From Polyangium jinanense (GTDB lineage: Bacteria > Myxococcota > Polyangia > Polyangiales > Polyangiaceae), in contig NZ_JAGTJJ010000006.1 of assembly GCF_028435365.1 (NCBI RefSeq), positions 124,001 to 188,000 on the forward strand: a stretch of DNA of 64,000 nucleotides, given 5' to 3'. The notes beneath the pieces were generated by a model. It worked only from the letters and a program-made list of their open reading frames with translations. It did not search any database and was not told the origin of the DNA. A program made the translations under genes and the position numbers. Below are positions 53,368 to 61,916 of this stretch, piece after piece. Each line of letters starts with the position of its first letter. Within the stretch, counting starts at the first letter, position 1.

Positions 53368-54327
53368 TCAAAGGACAGCGGCTCGGCTCATCCGCAACAA
53401 AAGCTTGAGCAAGAAGGGGCGGCCGGTGTCTGGCTCGCGGACGTAGTTTTCGCCGGACGCGAGGCGACGCTCGGCCGCGATGTAGGCCGGGACGTGGCGG
53501 AGTCGGGCGGGGATGCGAGGATAGGCGCGGCGGATCGCGTGGATCGAGGCGTCGACGCGCGCGTGCTCCCGAGGTCCGTACGGCAGGCCGAATCCTTCGC
53601 GTAGCGCCTCGGGCAAGAGCGACGCGGTCATCATCGTGTACCAGCGCCACGCGAGGCCGAGCGCGGGGTGCGGCGGCGCGAGGAGGTACTCCGCAAGCTC
53701 GCGCGCGGGCGCGGTGACGACGATCGATCCCGAGCGAATCGTGTCGTCGAAGGAGCGCTCGAACGCGGCGTACGAGTCCGGCAGGTCCTCCTCTTCGAGC
53801 CCGAAGAGGAGCCCGAAGCGCCGCGACTCCGCGTAATACTCGTCCTTCTCGTGCTCCTCGAGCGGATCGATGACGAGCTCGTAGGCGCGCACCGCGTTGA
53901 TGATCAAGGTCGTGAAGACCCAGCGCAGCGCGTGCTCGTCGTTCGCCTTGTAACGCGTGCCGGCGGACCAGGAGCCGGCGGCTTCCGTGATCACGCCGGT
54001 CACGCGCTCGTGGATCGTGTGCACCCCCCGCGCCGAGCGGAGGGCGCGCTCGAGCGGGCCGAAGATCATCGCGTAGACGTTCTCGAACGTGCGCAGGAAG
54101 CGGCCGAAGGTGTCCTCGCGCGTGACCGAGTGCTCGGCGACGCCGTACGCGACGAACGGATGCGCGAGCTGCTGGAGCGCAGCCGCGCCGCCGGCGAGAA
54201 AGACGACGCCCTCGCGCGCGATATGCCATGTCCGACTCGCGGGGCCGAAGAGGCCCATGCGCGGCTCGACGACCGAGCTCTTCGCGAGGTCGAGGCAACG
54301 CTCGAGATCTGCCCTCGTCACCGTCAT
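53368..54327 (-). CDS. MpaB-type (DUF2236) oxygenase-like protein
   Basis: 319 aa. Motifs: EGVVFLAGGAAALQQLAHPFVAYGVAEHS, FGRFLRTFENVYAMIFG, GVHTIHERVTG and LLAPPHPALGLAWRWYTMMTASLLPEALR. These match the DUF2236 (oxygenase MpaB/Lcp) family, whose histidines hold a metal or haem cofactor in characterised members. Substrate unknown. No signal peptide. Confidence 0.87.
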   Translation of the reverse strand: MTVTRADLERCLDLAKSSVVEPRMGLFGPASRTWHIAREGVVFLAGGAAALQQLAHPFVAYGVAEHSVTREDTFGRFLRTFENVYAMIFGPLERALRSARGVHTIHERVTGVITEAAGSWSAGTRYKANDEHALRWVFTTLIINAVRAYELVIDPLEEHEKDEYYAESRRFGLLFGLEEEDLPDSYAAFERSFDDTIRSGSIVVTAPARELAEYLLAPPHPALGLAWRWYTMMTASLLPEALREGFGLPYGPREHARVDASIHAIRRAYPRIPARLRHVPAYIAAERRLASGENYVREPDTGRPFLLKLLLRMSRAAVL

Positions 54328-54390
54328 GGGTTCCCCCTCACACCCTTGTGATGGGGCCGGAAGCGGGCGGCCGCTAGTTTTTTCCGAAGG

Positions 54391-55167
54391 TTAGCGACGG
54401 TCTTCGAAGGGCTTGCAGCCGATGACCGCCCCGGTCGCTCGCGCCTCCGTTCGGGCCGTATCAAGCGCCTCGGTGAGCCGCTTGCGGTTCGCAGGCGGGA
54501 GCGAGGCATCGGCGAGATCGGCGCGGAGCCGCGCGGCGAGCTCGAGCTGGAGATCGTACGTCTTCTGCAGCTCGCGCGCGTGCTGGTCCCGATCCTTGCC
54601 CCGCGCGCTCTCGGCCCGCGCCTTGCCGAGCGCGATCTCGGTGAAGAGCGCGGAGGTGTCGCGCGGCGGATGGTAGACGTAGAGGCCCTGGCATCGATCG
54701 GCGCGCGGACCGATGAGCACGTGCGCCTGCCGGCCTCCGGCGCGCTTGCGGCGCTCGTCTTGATCGCCGAGGAACGCGATCTTGTAGTTTCGCACCGAGG
54801 CCCCGACGATCGAGCTGTACCCAGGCCCGTCGGCGTCTTCCTTGCTCGGCAGTTCGATCCCGACGAAGGCCTTCTCCAGGCACGCGCGGAACGGGCCGGT
54901 GTCGCGCTCGCTCCGGCTCTCGCCCGTCGGTTCGAGCGCGGTGACGCGGGCGCTCTCGATGACCTCGGAGCCCGAGATTTCGAGGTCGAGCGTGGCCATG
55001 TACTCGCCCTCGAAGCCGGAGGCCTCGTACTCCTGTTCCCAGCACGCGACGACGGGCCTGAGGTGCCCCGGAGTCGCCGCGGCGACGAGCTCCGCCGCGA
55101 GCTTTTGCGGCGGGGTGCAACCGAAGAGCCCGCTCGCGAGGGCGGCGAACGCGAGCACGCGGCTCAC
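54391..55167 (-). CDS. Putative lipoprotein with coiled-coil C-terminus
   Basis: 258 aa from GTG 55167, whose first bases overlap the stop of the upstream gene (GTGA), with AGGAAGGG upstream. Lipobox ALASGLFGC. The middle segment has MATLDLEISGSEVIESARVTAL, and the last 80 residues are helical (KARAESARGKDRDQHARELQ). Function unknown. Probably cotranslated with the small lipoprotein before it. Confidence 0.7.
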   Translation of the reverse strand: MSRVLAFAALASGLFGCTPPQKLAAELVAAATPGHLRPVVACWEQEYEASGFEGEYMATLDLEISGSEVIESARVTALEPTGESRSERDTGPFRACLEKAFVGIELPSKEDADGPGYSSIVGASVRNYKIAFLGDQDERRKRAGGRQAHVLIGPRADRCQGLYVYHPPRDTSALFTEIALGKARAESARGKDRDQHARELQKTYDLQLELAARLRADLADASLPPANRKRLTEALDTARTEARATGAVIGCKPFEDRR

Positions 55168-55409
55168 GGAGCGCGCCCTTCCTTCTTTGCGCCGCTTCCG
55201 ACGTCGCCCGTGAGGATCGTGCTTTGGATGACGCCGTAATCCGGGTACTGCCGGGTCGCTTCGCGAACGCCGATGTAGCGGATCGTTGTGGCCGCGTTGC
55301 GATCGTCGTAATGCTTGGCCATGTCGAGCTCGCGCTGGCACCCGAGCAGGGCAAGCGAAAGAAGCCACGTGGGCCATGTCGATCGAGGAAAGCGACCACT
55401 CCGACCCAT
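55164..55409 (-). CDS. Small putative lipoprotein
   Basis: 81 aa: MGRSGRFPRSTWPTWLLSLALLGC carries a lipobox (ALLGC). The mature part is about 57 residues, YIGVREATRQYPDYGVIQST being the most structured. Function unknown. Its stop overlaps the start of the next lipoprotein by four bases. Confidence 0.6.
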   Translation of the reverse strand: MGRSGRFPRSTWPTWLLSLALLGCQRELDMAKHYDDRNAATTIRYIGVREATRQYPDYGVIQSTILTGDVGSGAKKEGRAP

Positions 55410-55497
55410 GACGCGGCGACCCTAGCAGATTTTCCCACGAGCGAACGAGCGTCGTCGTAGACGACGGGTCGCTCCGGCAACTAGGCTGAGGATATCG

Positions 55498-57384
55498 GTG
55501 GAAACGCTTGCGGATCGGATTGCACGTGACGGCCCGTTGAACGAGCTCGACGCCGTCGGCTGGATCATCCGGCTCACGAAGAAGCTCGAGGCGCTGCATT
55601 CACGGGGGCAGTCGCACGGCGGCGTGTCGCCCGCGGCCGTCAAGACGGCAGCCGTGCCGCGCACCTCGGTCGGGATGCTCGTCGCCAGCGCCTCCGCGCC
55701 GAGCCGCATCGACTGCCACTCGCCAGAGCGGATCCTCAAAGGAACCAAGGCGCTCGCCGACGACACGTGGGCCGCGGCCGCGACGCTCTACACGCTCCTG
55801 ACGGGCACGAGCCCCTTCCACGCGAGCGACGAGGACAGCATCCGGCAGAAGGTCGTGTCGGCGTCCCCCGCGCCGCTCTCGACGTTCGACGTCGGCGACG
55901 ACGACCTGCAGCACATCCTCGATGCCGCACTCGAGCGCGATGCGACGCGCCGCGCCTCGACGATCACCGCGCTCCGGCAGGCGCTCGAGTCGTGGCACCC
56001 GGATCCGACGGTGAAGGATCTGCCGGCGCTCGTCGATGCGGAGCTCGAAGAGGACGACGACGAAGCGCGCACGGTCATGCGCGCGGTGCCCAACGTGCAA
56101 GCGGTGCGCGCGGCCATGGCGAAGCGCGAGCCCGGCCCGGCGCCGTCCTCGCGGACGACAGCGCAGACGGTGCCCAACATGCCGGCGGTCAGCGCGCTCG
56201 CGGCCGCGACGGTGCCCGGCGCGCCGCTGCCAAGGGCGCACGATCTGCTGGAAGACGACGACGAGAACGCGAAGACGTCGCTCATGAAGGTCCCGATGGT
56301 GCCGGTGCGAAAGCCGGCGCCGTCCGGGCCCAACCTCGCGCCCGGCGCAGCCGCGCCGGCATCCGGGAACGGGCCTGCGTCGGCCGGCGTACGTCCGGTC
56401 GGGCCACAGCCGGGCACAGGATTCGGCATGATGGGCGGCCGCGCGCCCGGTGGCCCTGCGGCGCGTGCGGCGGCGCGACCTGCCGCCGGCGCGCGTCCCG
56501 CGCAGCCCGCTGCGCCGGCCGCAGCCGCGAAGGCGCCGCTCGCGCCGCCGGTGGGCGGCATCTCCCGCGAGGCGGTCATCGACGACGGCGACGATGAAGA
56601 CGCCACGGTGATGCGCGAGGCACCGCTCGAGCTGCTGAGGCAGACGAAGCAAGAGGATGGCCCAGAGGCCGATCGCGCGACGCCCGTGAACCCGATCTCG
56701 GCCGAGGTCGCCGCGGCCGCCACGGGTCCGGTGATCCGCGACGAACCCACGCCGCCGGGGCCACACGCCATCGACGACGAGGCGACGGTGATGCGCGAGA
56801 TGCCGGAGCCGCCGCCTGCGCAGGGCCCCGCGCCCGTGCCCGTGCCGGCGCCCGACATGCGCGCGCCCGAGCCGACGATGGTGCTGCCCGAGGAGAGCTC
56901 GTCGACGTCGCTCCCCGCGAACCTCGCGGACCTCGCGCCGCAGCCGCAGCCGCCGATGAACGCGCTGCCGGATCTCTTCGCGAGCGTCTCCGACGAGCGA
57001 CCGCCGCTCTCGCCGGAGCAAGCGATGCGCGCCGCTGCGATGCCTCAGCCTTCGCCGTTCGCTGTCGCGCGGGAGAGCGCACCTTCGCCGTTCGCCGCCG
57101 CGCGGGAGAGCGCGCCTTCGCCCTTCGCCGCCGCACGGGAGAGCGCACCTTCGCCGTTCGCCGCCGCGCGGGAGAGCGCGCCTTCGCCGCGCGTCACGCC
57201 GCCTCCGCCGCTCGCGCGGGAGAGCGCGCCTTCGCCGCGCGTCACGCCGCCTCCGCCGGTCGTGATGCAGCCGGCGCAGCCGGCGCCGCCGAGCACCGCG
57301 AAGGGCTTGCTGCTCGGCGCGCTCATCGCGCTCGTGCTGCTCGCCGTGGGCGCCAGCGTTTACTTCACGCTGCTGAAGAAGTGA
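55498..57384 (+). CDS. Membrane-anchored pseudokinase with long Pro/Ala linker
   Basis: 628 aa from GTG 55498. Residues about 20-165 resemble the C-lobe of a Hanks-type kinase (LTKKLEALHSRGQSHGGVSPAAVK, DDTWAAAATLYTLLTGTSPFH, LQHILDAALERDATRRAST), but the N-lobe Gly-loop and Lys are absent, HRD is HGG, and no DFG is seen. It should be inactive. A long low-complexity region follows with repeated TVM(R/K) motifs and 11-residue tandem repeats at 57049-57180. A C-terminal helix LLLGALIALVLLAVGASVYFTLL anchors it. Convergent with the next gene with no gap. Confidence 0.8.
   Translation: METLADRIARDGPLNELDAVGWIIRLTKKLEALHSRGQSHGGVSPAAVKTAAVPRTSVGMLVASASAPSRIDCHSPERILKGTKALADDTWAAAATLYTLLTGTSPFHASDEDSIRQKVVSASPAPLSTFDVGDDDLQHILDAALERDATRRASTITALRQALESWHPDPTVKDLPALVDAELEEDDDEARTVMRAVPNVQAVRAAMAKREPGPAPSSRTTAQTVPNMPAVSALAAATVPGAPLPRAHDLLEDDDENAKTSLMKVPMVPVRKPAPSGPNLAPGAAAPASGNGPASAGVRPVGPQPGTGFGMMGGRAPGGPAARAAARPAAGARPAQPAAPAAAAKAPLAPPVGGISREAVIDDGDDEDATVMREAPLELLRQTKQEDGPEADRATPVNPISAEVAAAATGPVIRDEPTPPGPHAIDDEATVMREMPEPPPAQGPAPVPVPAPDMRAPEPTMVLPEESSSTSLPANLADLAPQPQPPMNALPDLFASVSDERPPLSPEQAMRAAAMPQPSPFAVARESAPSPFAAARESAPSPFAAARESAPSPFAAARESAPSPRVTPPPPLARESAPSPRVTPPPPVVMQPAQPAPPSTAKGLLLGALIALVLLAVGASVYFTLLKK
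57049..57228 (+). repeat. Coding tandem repeat of 33 bp (11 residues)
   Basis: Four 33-bp units (57049-57180) encode PSPFAxARESA, followed by a 48-bp variant unit (57181-57228) that adds RVTPPPPL. Base-level conservation between units is high, which points to recent expansion or conversion within the pseudokinase linker. Confidence 0.85.
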
Positions 57385-59106
57385 TCATCGCCGGCCCGGC
57401 GCGCGGGGCCTGCCCCGTCGCTCCGGCGCGCGCGTGGGCTCGCGCGAGGAGTCCGGGCCGCGGCCGAAATCGCGCTCGCGACTCCGTCTCCGGTTGATCA
57501 GGAGCTGGAGCTCCGCGTCGAAGCCGCCCATGTCGAGGCGCTGCACGAACGCTCGTTCGAGCCCGAGCTCCCGCGCGGCGCGGGCGCTCTGCGCGGGCAG
57601 CGGCGAGATCCACGCGATCCGGCCGCCCGGCTCCAGGACCTCCGCGACGTGCGCGAGGAACCGATCGAAGAACTCGTGCAGATCGATCCCGCGCAGCACC
57701 CGCCGTCCCATCGGCGGGTTTGTCAGGACGACCGTCGGGGGCGCGCCGCGTGGCACGAACGAGAGCGCGTCCCCCCGCGCGAGCACGGCGTCCTCGATGC
57801 CGACGGCCGCGAGGTTCTGGCGGGCCGCTTCGAGCGCGGCGGCAGCCATGTCCGTGCCGAGCAAGCGGGCATACGGGCCGGCGAGCACACGCTCGCAAAG
57901 CTCGGTGCCCGAACCGACGAAGGGATCCCAGACGACGTCGTCGGCGCGGACACCCGCGACCCGCACGAGCGCGGCGGCGATCGTCGGGTGCGAGGCCGCG
58001 GGCACGTCGCGCTCGCGGTAGGTGAAGCGTGGATCCTCGACGCGCGGGCAGAGCTCGACCTCGATCGCGTGGCGATCGGGAAGCTCGTGCACGAGCGCCT
58101 CCCAGGTGCTCTCGGTCGGATCGTTGACGAGCTTCGGGTTCGCCGCGGCGATCGCCTCGGCCGCGCGCCACGTGCTCGCGCGGCGCTTGCCGCCGCCGGC
58201 CCAGGCGATCCGGAAGCGGATGGGGCCGGTCGTGAAATGTTCGAGCAAACGGAGAGCCTCGGGCGAGGTGAGCGAGCGCGCGAGGGCCTCGGCGATGTCG
58301 CCCGCGGGATCGAGCGGCACGGGCGGGAGCGGGAAGCCGAAGAAGAGCATGGTCCTCGCCTCGAACAGGCGCTCGGGCGGACCGACGAGCGTGGCGAGGA
58401 CCCGATCTTCGCGGCCGTCCGGCGCGAGGCGTGGCGCGAGCCGGACGTCGATCTCGTCTCGCAGGATCGGCGCGAGACCCGCGCGACAGTGAAGCGCGAC
58501 GGGCACGGGCGAGGGCGCGGGCTTGTGGACCTCGAAGGTCGAGGGGACCTCGCGGCCGGCGGTCCTCTGCGCCATGAGCGAGGCCTTCGCCGTGGCGCGC
58601 GCGAGGAGCTCGTCGTCGCCCGTGTCGAGCTCGCGGAGCGCGCGAGCAGCTTCGTCACCGCCCGTCTTGCCGAGCGCGGCAGCCATCGCGCGCCGCGCGG
58701 GAGCATCGTTCTCCTTGGCGAGCGCAGCCGCGAGTGCCGCGGCCACCTCGGGACCACGAAGCTTGCCGAGCGCGTTCGCAGCGAAGCGGCGCGCCCGCGG
58801 ATCCGCGTCGCCGAGCGCGCCGATCAGAAACGCCGACAGCTCGGGCTCGGCATGCTCGATCGCGACCTTCCCGACGAACGCGACGAGCCGCGCGCGTGGT
58901 TTCGTCTCGGCCGTGCGCGTGCGCTCGATCGCGACACGAGCAGCCTCCACACCGAGACGAAGCAGCGATCGTTCCGCGTCGTCCGTGCGCTCCCCTTCCT
59001 CTGCGACGAGCTCGACCAGCGCGGCCGCGTCGCTCCGGCGCGGCGAGAAGCCGGGGTCGCGAATCGCCTCTTCCAGACGGAAATCCGGGGCTCTGCGCGC
59101 CGTCAT
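57385..59106 (-). CDS. HEAT-repeat plus RNA/DNA methyltransferase fusion
   Basis: 573 aa from the ATG at 59106. Residues about 20-190 are HEAT-like repeats (FVGKVAIEHAEPELSAFLIGALGDADPRA), and the middle has a THUMP-like or RlmL-type region (FEVHKPAPSPVPVALHCRAGLAPIL). The SAM-dependent methyltransferase has motif I DPFVGSGTELCERV and NPPMGRRVL in place of the common NPPY. This resembles Trm14/RlmL-type RNA N-methyltransferases. The Tyr-to-Met change in the catalytic motif is unusual. The C-terminus is Arg-rich and could bind nucleic acid. Confidence 0.85.
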   Translation of the reverse strand: MTARRAPDFRLEEAIRDPGFSPRRSDAAALVELVAEEGERTDDAERSLLRLGVEAARVAIERTRTAETKPRARLVAFVGKVAIEHAEPELSAFLIGALGDADPRARRFAANALGKLRGPEVAAALAAALAKENDAPARRAMAAALGKTGGDEAARALRELDTGDDELLARATAKASLMAQRTAGREVPSTFEVHKPAPSPVPVALHCRAGLAPILRDEIDVRLAPRLAPDGREDRVLATLVGPPERLFEARTMLFFGFPLPPVPLDPAGDIAEALARSLTSPEALRLLEHFTTGPIRFRIAWAGGGKRRASTWRAAEAIAAANPKLVNDPTESTWEALVHELPDRHAIEVELCPRVEDPRFTYRERDVPAASHPTIAAALVRVAGVRADDVVWDPFVGSGTELCERVLAGPYARLLGTDMAAAALEAARQNLAAVGIEDAVLARGDALSFVPRGAPPTVVLTNPPMGRRVLRGIDLHEFFDRFLAHVAEVLEPGGRIAWISPLPAQSARAARELGLERAFVQRLDMGGFDAELQLLINRRRSRERDFGRGPDSSREPTRAPERRGRPRAPGRR

Positions 59107-59215
59107 GTCCTGGCCTCGCTCGCCTTGCTTGCGCCACGCGCCGCCTCGACTCGCCGTTCGTCCACGGCGCGAGGATACGGCGCGCGGGCTCTTTCGCCAC
59201 TGCTTCGGGCGCGGG

Positions 59216-60172
59216 ATGCCTTTCCCGACCTCGATTCCGCCGCTACACTCCGCGCATCCGGTGCTCGACGTATCCACGGTCATCCCTCGCACCGCGCCTC
59301 CGCCCGAGGTGCTGCGGGCCTCGCTCGATGCGCTCGAGCGAGGCGAACGAGTGGTCGTCGCCACGGTGATCGCCCGGCAGGGCTCCGCGCCTTGCACGCC
59401 CGGGCAGAAGCTCGCCCTTTTCCCCTCCGGCGCCGCGATCGGGACCGTCGGGGGCGGTGCGGTCGAGCGCGCGGTCCTCGCTGCGATGGCCGCGTCCCTC
59501 ACCGCGGACGCGCCTGCTCCGCGCATCGACACCTTCCGCCTCGGGCCCTCGCTCGGCATGTGCTGCGGCGGCTCCGCCGAAATCCTGATCGAGCCCCTCT
59601 CCCCCGACCTCTCGGTGCTCGTCGTCGGCGCCGGTCACGTCGGCGTCTACCTCGCGCCGCTGCTCGCCTCGCTCGGGTTCGGCGTGACGCTCTGCGATGC
59701 GCGTGAGGTCGCGGCCGATCCCGCGCGTTTGCCGCGATCGTCCGCCAGCCCCGAAGGCGCGGACGTGCCTCGCTTGCGCCTCCTCCAGGCCGATCACGAC
59801 GACCCCGAGGTCCGCGCTTCGCTCCCCGCGGATCTCGGCCGCGCCGCGGCGCTCGTCATGACGCACGATCACCAGCTCGATCAGGCTGCCATCGAGTGGG
59901 CCCTCGGCGCTGGATTCGGGTTCGTCGGGGGCGTCGGCAGCCGCGCGAAGGCGGCGAGGACACGCGCGCGGCTCGAAGCGAAGGGCACTTCGGCGGCGGA
60001 CATCGCGCGCGTTCGCATGCCGCTCGGCGTGGACGTGGGTGCTCGCCTCCCGGCGGAGATCGGCGTCGCGATCGCGGCCGAGCTCGTTTCGTGGCGCGCG
60101 GGTCTCTCCGGCACGCGACGCGGCGCGCGGGGCCATGGGCACGGCGAGGCCGAGAAGGAAGAGGACGCATGA
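59216..60172 (+). CDS. xdhC: XdhC-family molybdenum cofactor maturation protein
   Basis: 318 aa from ATG 59216. N-terminal XdhC/CoxI domain with ATVIARQGSAPCTPGQKL, GTVGGGAVER and LGMCCGGSAEILIEPL; C-terminal Rossmann fold VLVVGAGHVGVYLAPLLASLG. XdhC binds and inserts the molybdenum cofactor into xanthine dehydrogenase-type enzymes. Its stop overlaps the start of the next gene (ATGA), and the large subunit gene is encoded 1.7 kb downstream in the same direction. Confidence 0.9.
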   Translation: MPFPTSIPPLHSAHPVLDVSTVIPRTAPPPEVLRASLDALERGERVVVATVIARQGSAPCTPGQKLALFPSGAAIGTVGGGAVERAVLAAMAASLTADAPAPRIDTFRLGPSLGMCCGGSAEILIEPLSPDLSVLVVGAGHVGVYLAPLLASLGFGVTLCDAREVAADPARLPRSSASPEGADVPRLRLLQADHDDPEVRASLPADLGRAAALVMTHDHQLDQAAIEWALGAGFGFVGGVGSRAKAARTRARLEAKGTSAADIARVRMPLGVDVGARLPAEIGVAIAAELVSWRAGLSGTRRGARGHGHGEAEKEEDA

Positions 60173-60804
60173 CGGACATCGTGTCGATCGTGCTCGCGGC
60201 CGGGAGAGGCATGCGCCTCGGCGGTCCGAAAGCGCTGCTCCTCTGGCCCGGTCCCCCCGGGCAAAAGCCGCGGCCGCTCGCGATTGCGCACGCCGAGGCC
60301 CGGCTCTCATCCGAGTCCTCGCGGGTCGTCGTCGTCGCGCGCAAACCTATCGTGCAGGCCCTCATCCCGTTCGTCCGTCCGGGCCTCGACCTCGTCGTCT
60401 CCGACGCGGCCGACGAGCTCGGCCCGGCGGGCTCGATCGCGACGGCCGTCCAGCGCATCGCGGCGAACGATCGTGTGCTCGTTTGCCCCGTCGACACGTT
60501 GCCTGCCCGCGCGGCGACGACGGCGGCCTTGCTCGGAGCCCTCGGTGCGGACGGTGCGCCTCCGCTCGCCACGCGCCCGCGGCACGGCGGTCGCGCGGGG
60601 CACCCCGTCGCGCTCCAGGGCCGTGCGCTCGATCGGTATCGCCAGCCGAACCCGCCTCCGCTGCGGGATCATCTCCACGCGCTCGACGCCGATCTTCGTG
60701 ACGTCGACGTCGACGATGCCGACGTGCTCGTGGACATCAACACGCCGGCCGAGGCAATGCGGTACCTGCGCGCGCCGCCCACGTTCCTCGGCGACGGCCA
60801 CTAG
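60169..60804 (+). CDS. mocA: Molybdenum cofactor nucleotidyltransferase-like (MocA/MobA family)
   Basis: 211 aa. N-terminal NTP-binding signature VLAAGRGMRLGGPKALL and VLVCPVDTLPA, then GGRAGHPVAL. These are typical of the MocA/MobA nucleotidyltransferase family that makes the dinucleotide form of molybdopterin. Coupled to xdhC by an ATGA overlap. The symbol is indicative; the transferred nucleotide cannot be read off. Confidence 0.85.
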   Translation: MTDIVSIVLAAGRGMRLGGPKALLLWPGPPGQKPRPLAIAHAEARLSSESSRVVVVARKPIVQALIPFVRPGLDLVVSDAADELGPAGSIATAVQRIAANDRVLVCPVDTLPARAATTAALLGALGADGAPPLATRPRHGGRAGHPVALQGRALDRYRQPNPPPLRDHLHALDADLRDVDVDDADVLVDINTPAEAMRYLRAPPTFLGDGH

Positions 60805-60821
60805 CTCGGAAAGGACGCCTC

Positions 60822-61871
60822 GTGGACGAGACACCGCTTGTTTCTGGCTCCCGGCGCGCGTGGGCGCGCGGCACCTTGCTCGGGCTCGCGGTGGGCGACG
60901 CGCTCGGCACCACGCTCGAGTTCCAGGCGCGCGAGGCGCCGCCCTTCCCCGAGCTCGCCAAGGGCCCGCACACCGACGTCACGGGCGGCGGACCGTTCCG
61001 CGTCACGCCTGGTCAGGTCACCGACGACACGCAGATGGCCACGTGCCTCGCGCTCAGCTTGAAGGAGCACGGCCGGTTTCACGCGGCCGACGTGGCTGCG
61101 CGTTACGTCGCGTGGGTCCCGCACGCCTTCGACATCGGCAACCTCACGCACGCCTCGCTCTCCATGATCGCCCGCGGCGTTTCTCTCGGCGAAGCCGCGC
61201 GCCGCGCCTGGATCCACTCCGAGCGCAGGACCGCGGGCAACGGCTCGCTCATGCGGATCGCGCCCATCGGCGTCGCGCTCGCGCACGCCCCCGAAGCGCG
61301 CCGCATGGCCGCGCTCGCCGACAGCGCGATCACCCACTACGACCCGCGTTGCCGCATCACCTGCGCCGCGCTCTGCGCCGCGATCGCCGCGGCCGGCGCG
61401 GGACGAACCTCCGCGACGGACATGTTCGAGACCGTGCGCGCCGAGGTCGAGGCGGCCGCGGCGACGCTCATCGACATCGTCCCCAGCGACGGCCGTGACG
61501 TCGAGGCCGCGCGTGCCGAGCTGCGCTGGGATCTCGAGCTCGCCGTTCGGGATGATCCCGAGCTTTACGGCCCCGAGATTCACGTGCATCGCCAGCAAGG
61601 GTTCGTCCGCGTGGCGTTCCGGCTCGCGCTCTGGGAGCTCCTGCACGCTCCGTCCTACGAGGCCGCGCTGATCGACGTCGTCAACCGAGGCGGCGATGCC
61701 GACACGAACGGCGCGATCACGGGCGCGCTCCTCGGCGCGCGCTTCGGCGAGGACGCGATCCCGGCCGCGTGGCGCGCGCGTGTCCTCGGTGCGCTCGAGG
61801 AGGGCCCTCCCAGCGCGCTGCGTGACCACTACCATCCGCGCCGCCTGCTCGAGCTCGCTGAAGGCGTTTGA
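60822..61871 (+). CDS. ADP-ribosylglycohydrolase family protein
   Basis: 349 aa from GTG 60822. The fold's metal-binding motifs are intact: GLAVGDALGTTLEFQ, VTDDTQMATCLAL, GNGSLMRIAPIGVAL and GGDADTNGAITGALLGARFG. Removes ADP-ribose from proteins or small molecules. It sits between the cofactor genes and the molybdenum hydroxylase gene, 17 and 45 bases apart, suggesting cotranscription. Such a gene has no obvious place in Mo-enzyme assembly. Confidence 0.92.
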   Translation: MDETPLVSGSRRAWARGTLLGLAVGDALGTTLEFQAREAPPFPELAKGPHTDVTGGGPFRVTPGQVTDDTQMATCLALSLKEHGRFHAADVAARYVAWVPHAFDIGNLTHASLSMIARGVSLGEAARRAWIHSERRTAGNGSLMRIAPIGVALAHAPEARRMAALADSAITHYDPRCRITCAALCAAIAAAGAGRTSATDMFETVRAEVEAAAATLIDIVPSDGRDVEAARAELRWDLELAVRDDPELYGPEIHVHRQQGFVRVAFRLALWELLHAPSYEAALIDVVNRGGDADTNGAITGALLGARFGEDAIPAAWRARVLGALEEGPPSALRDHYHPRRLLELAEGV

Positions 61872-61916
61872 GGCCGTTCTCCATCGGCGCATTCCGCGGT
61901 ATCGTGTCGCCTGCGA

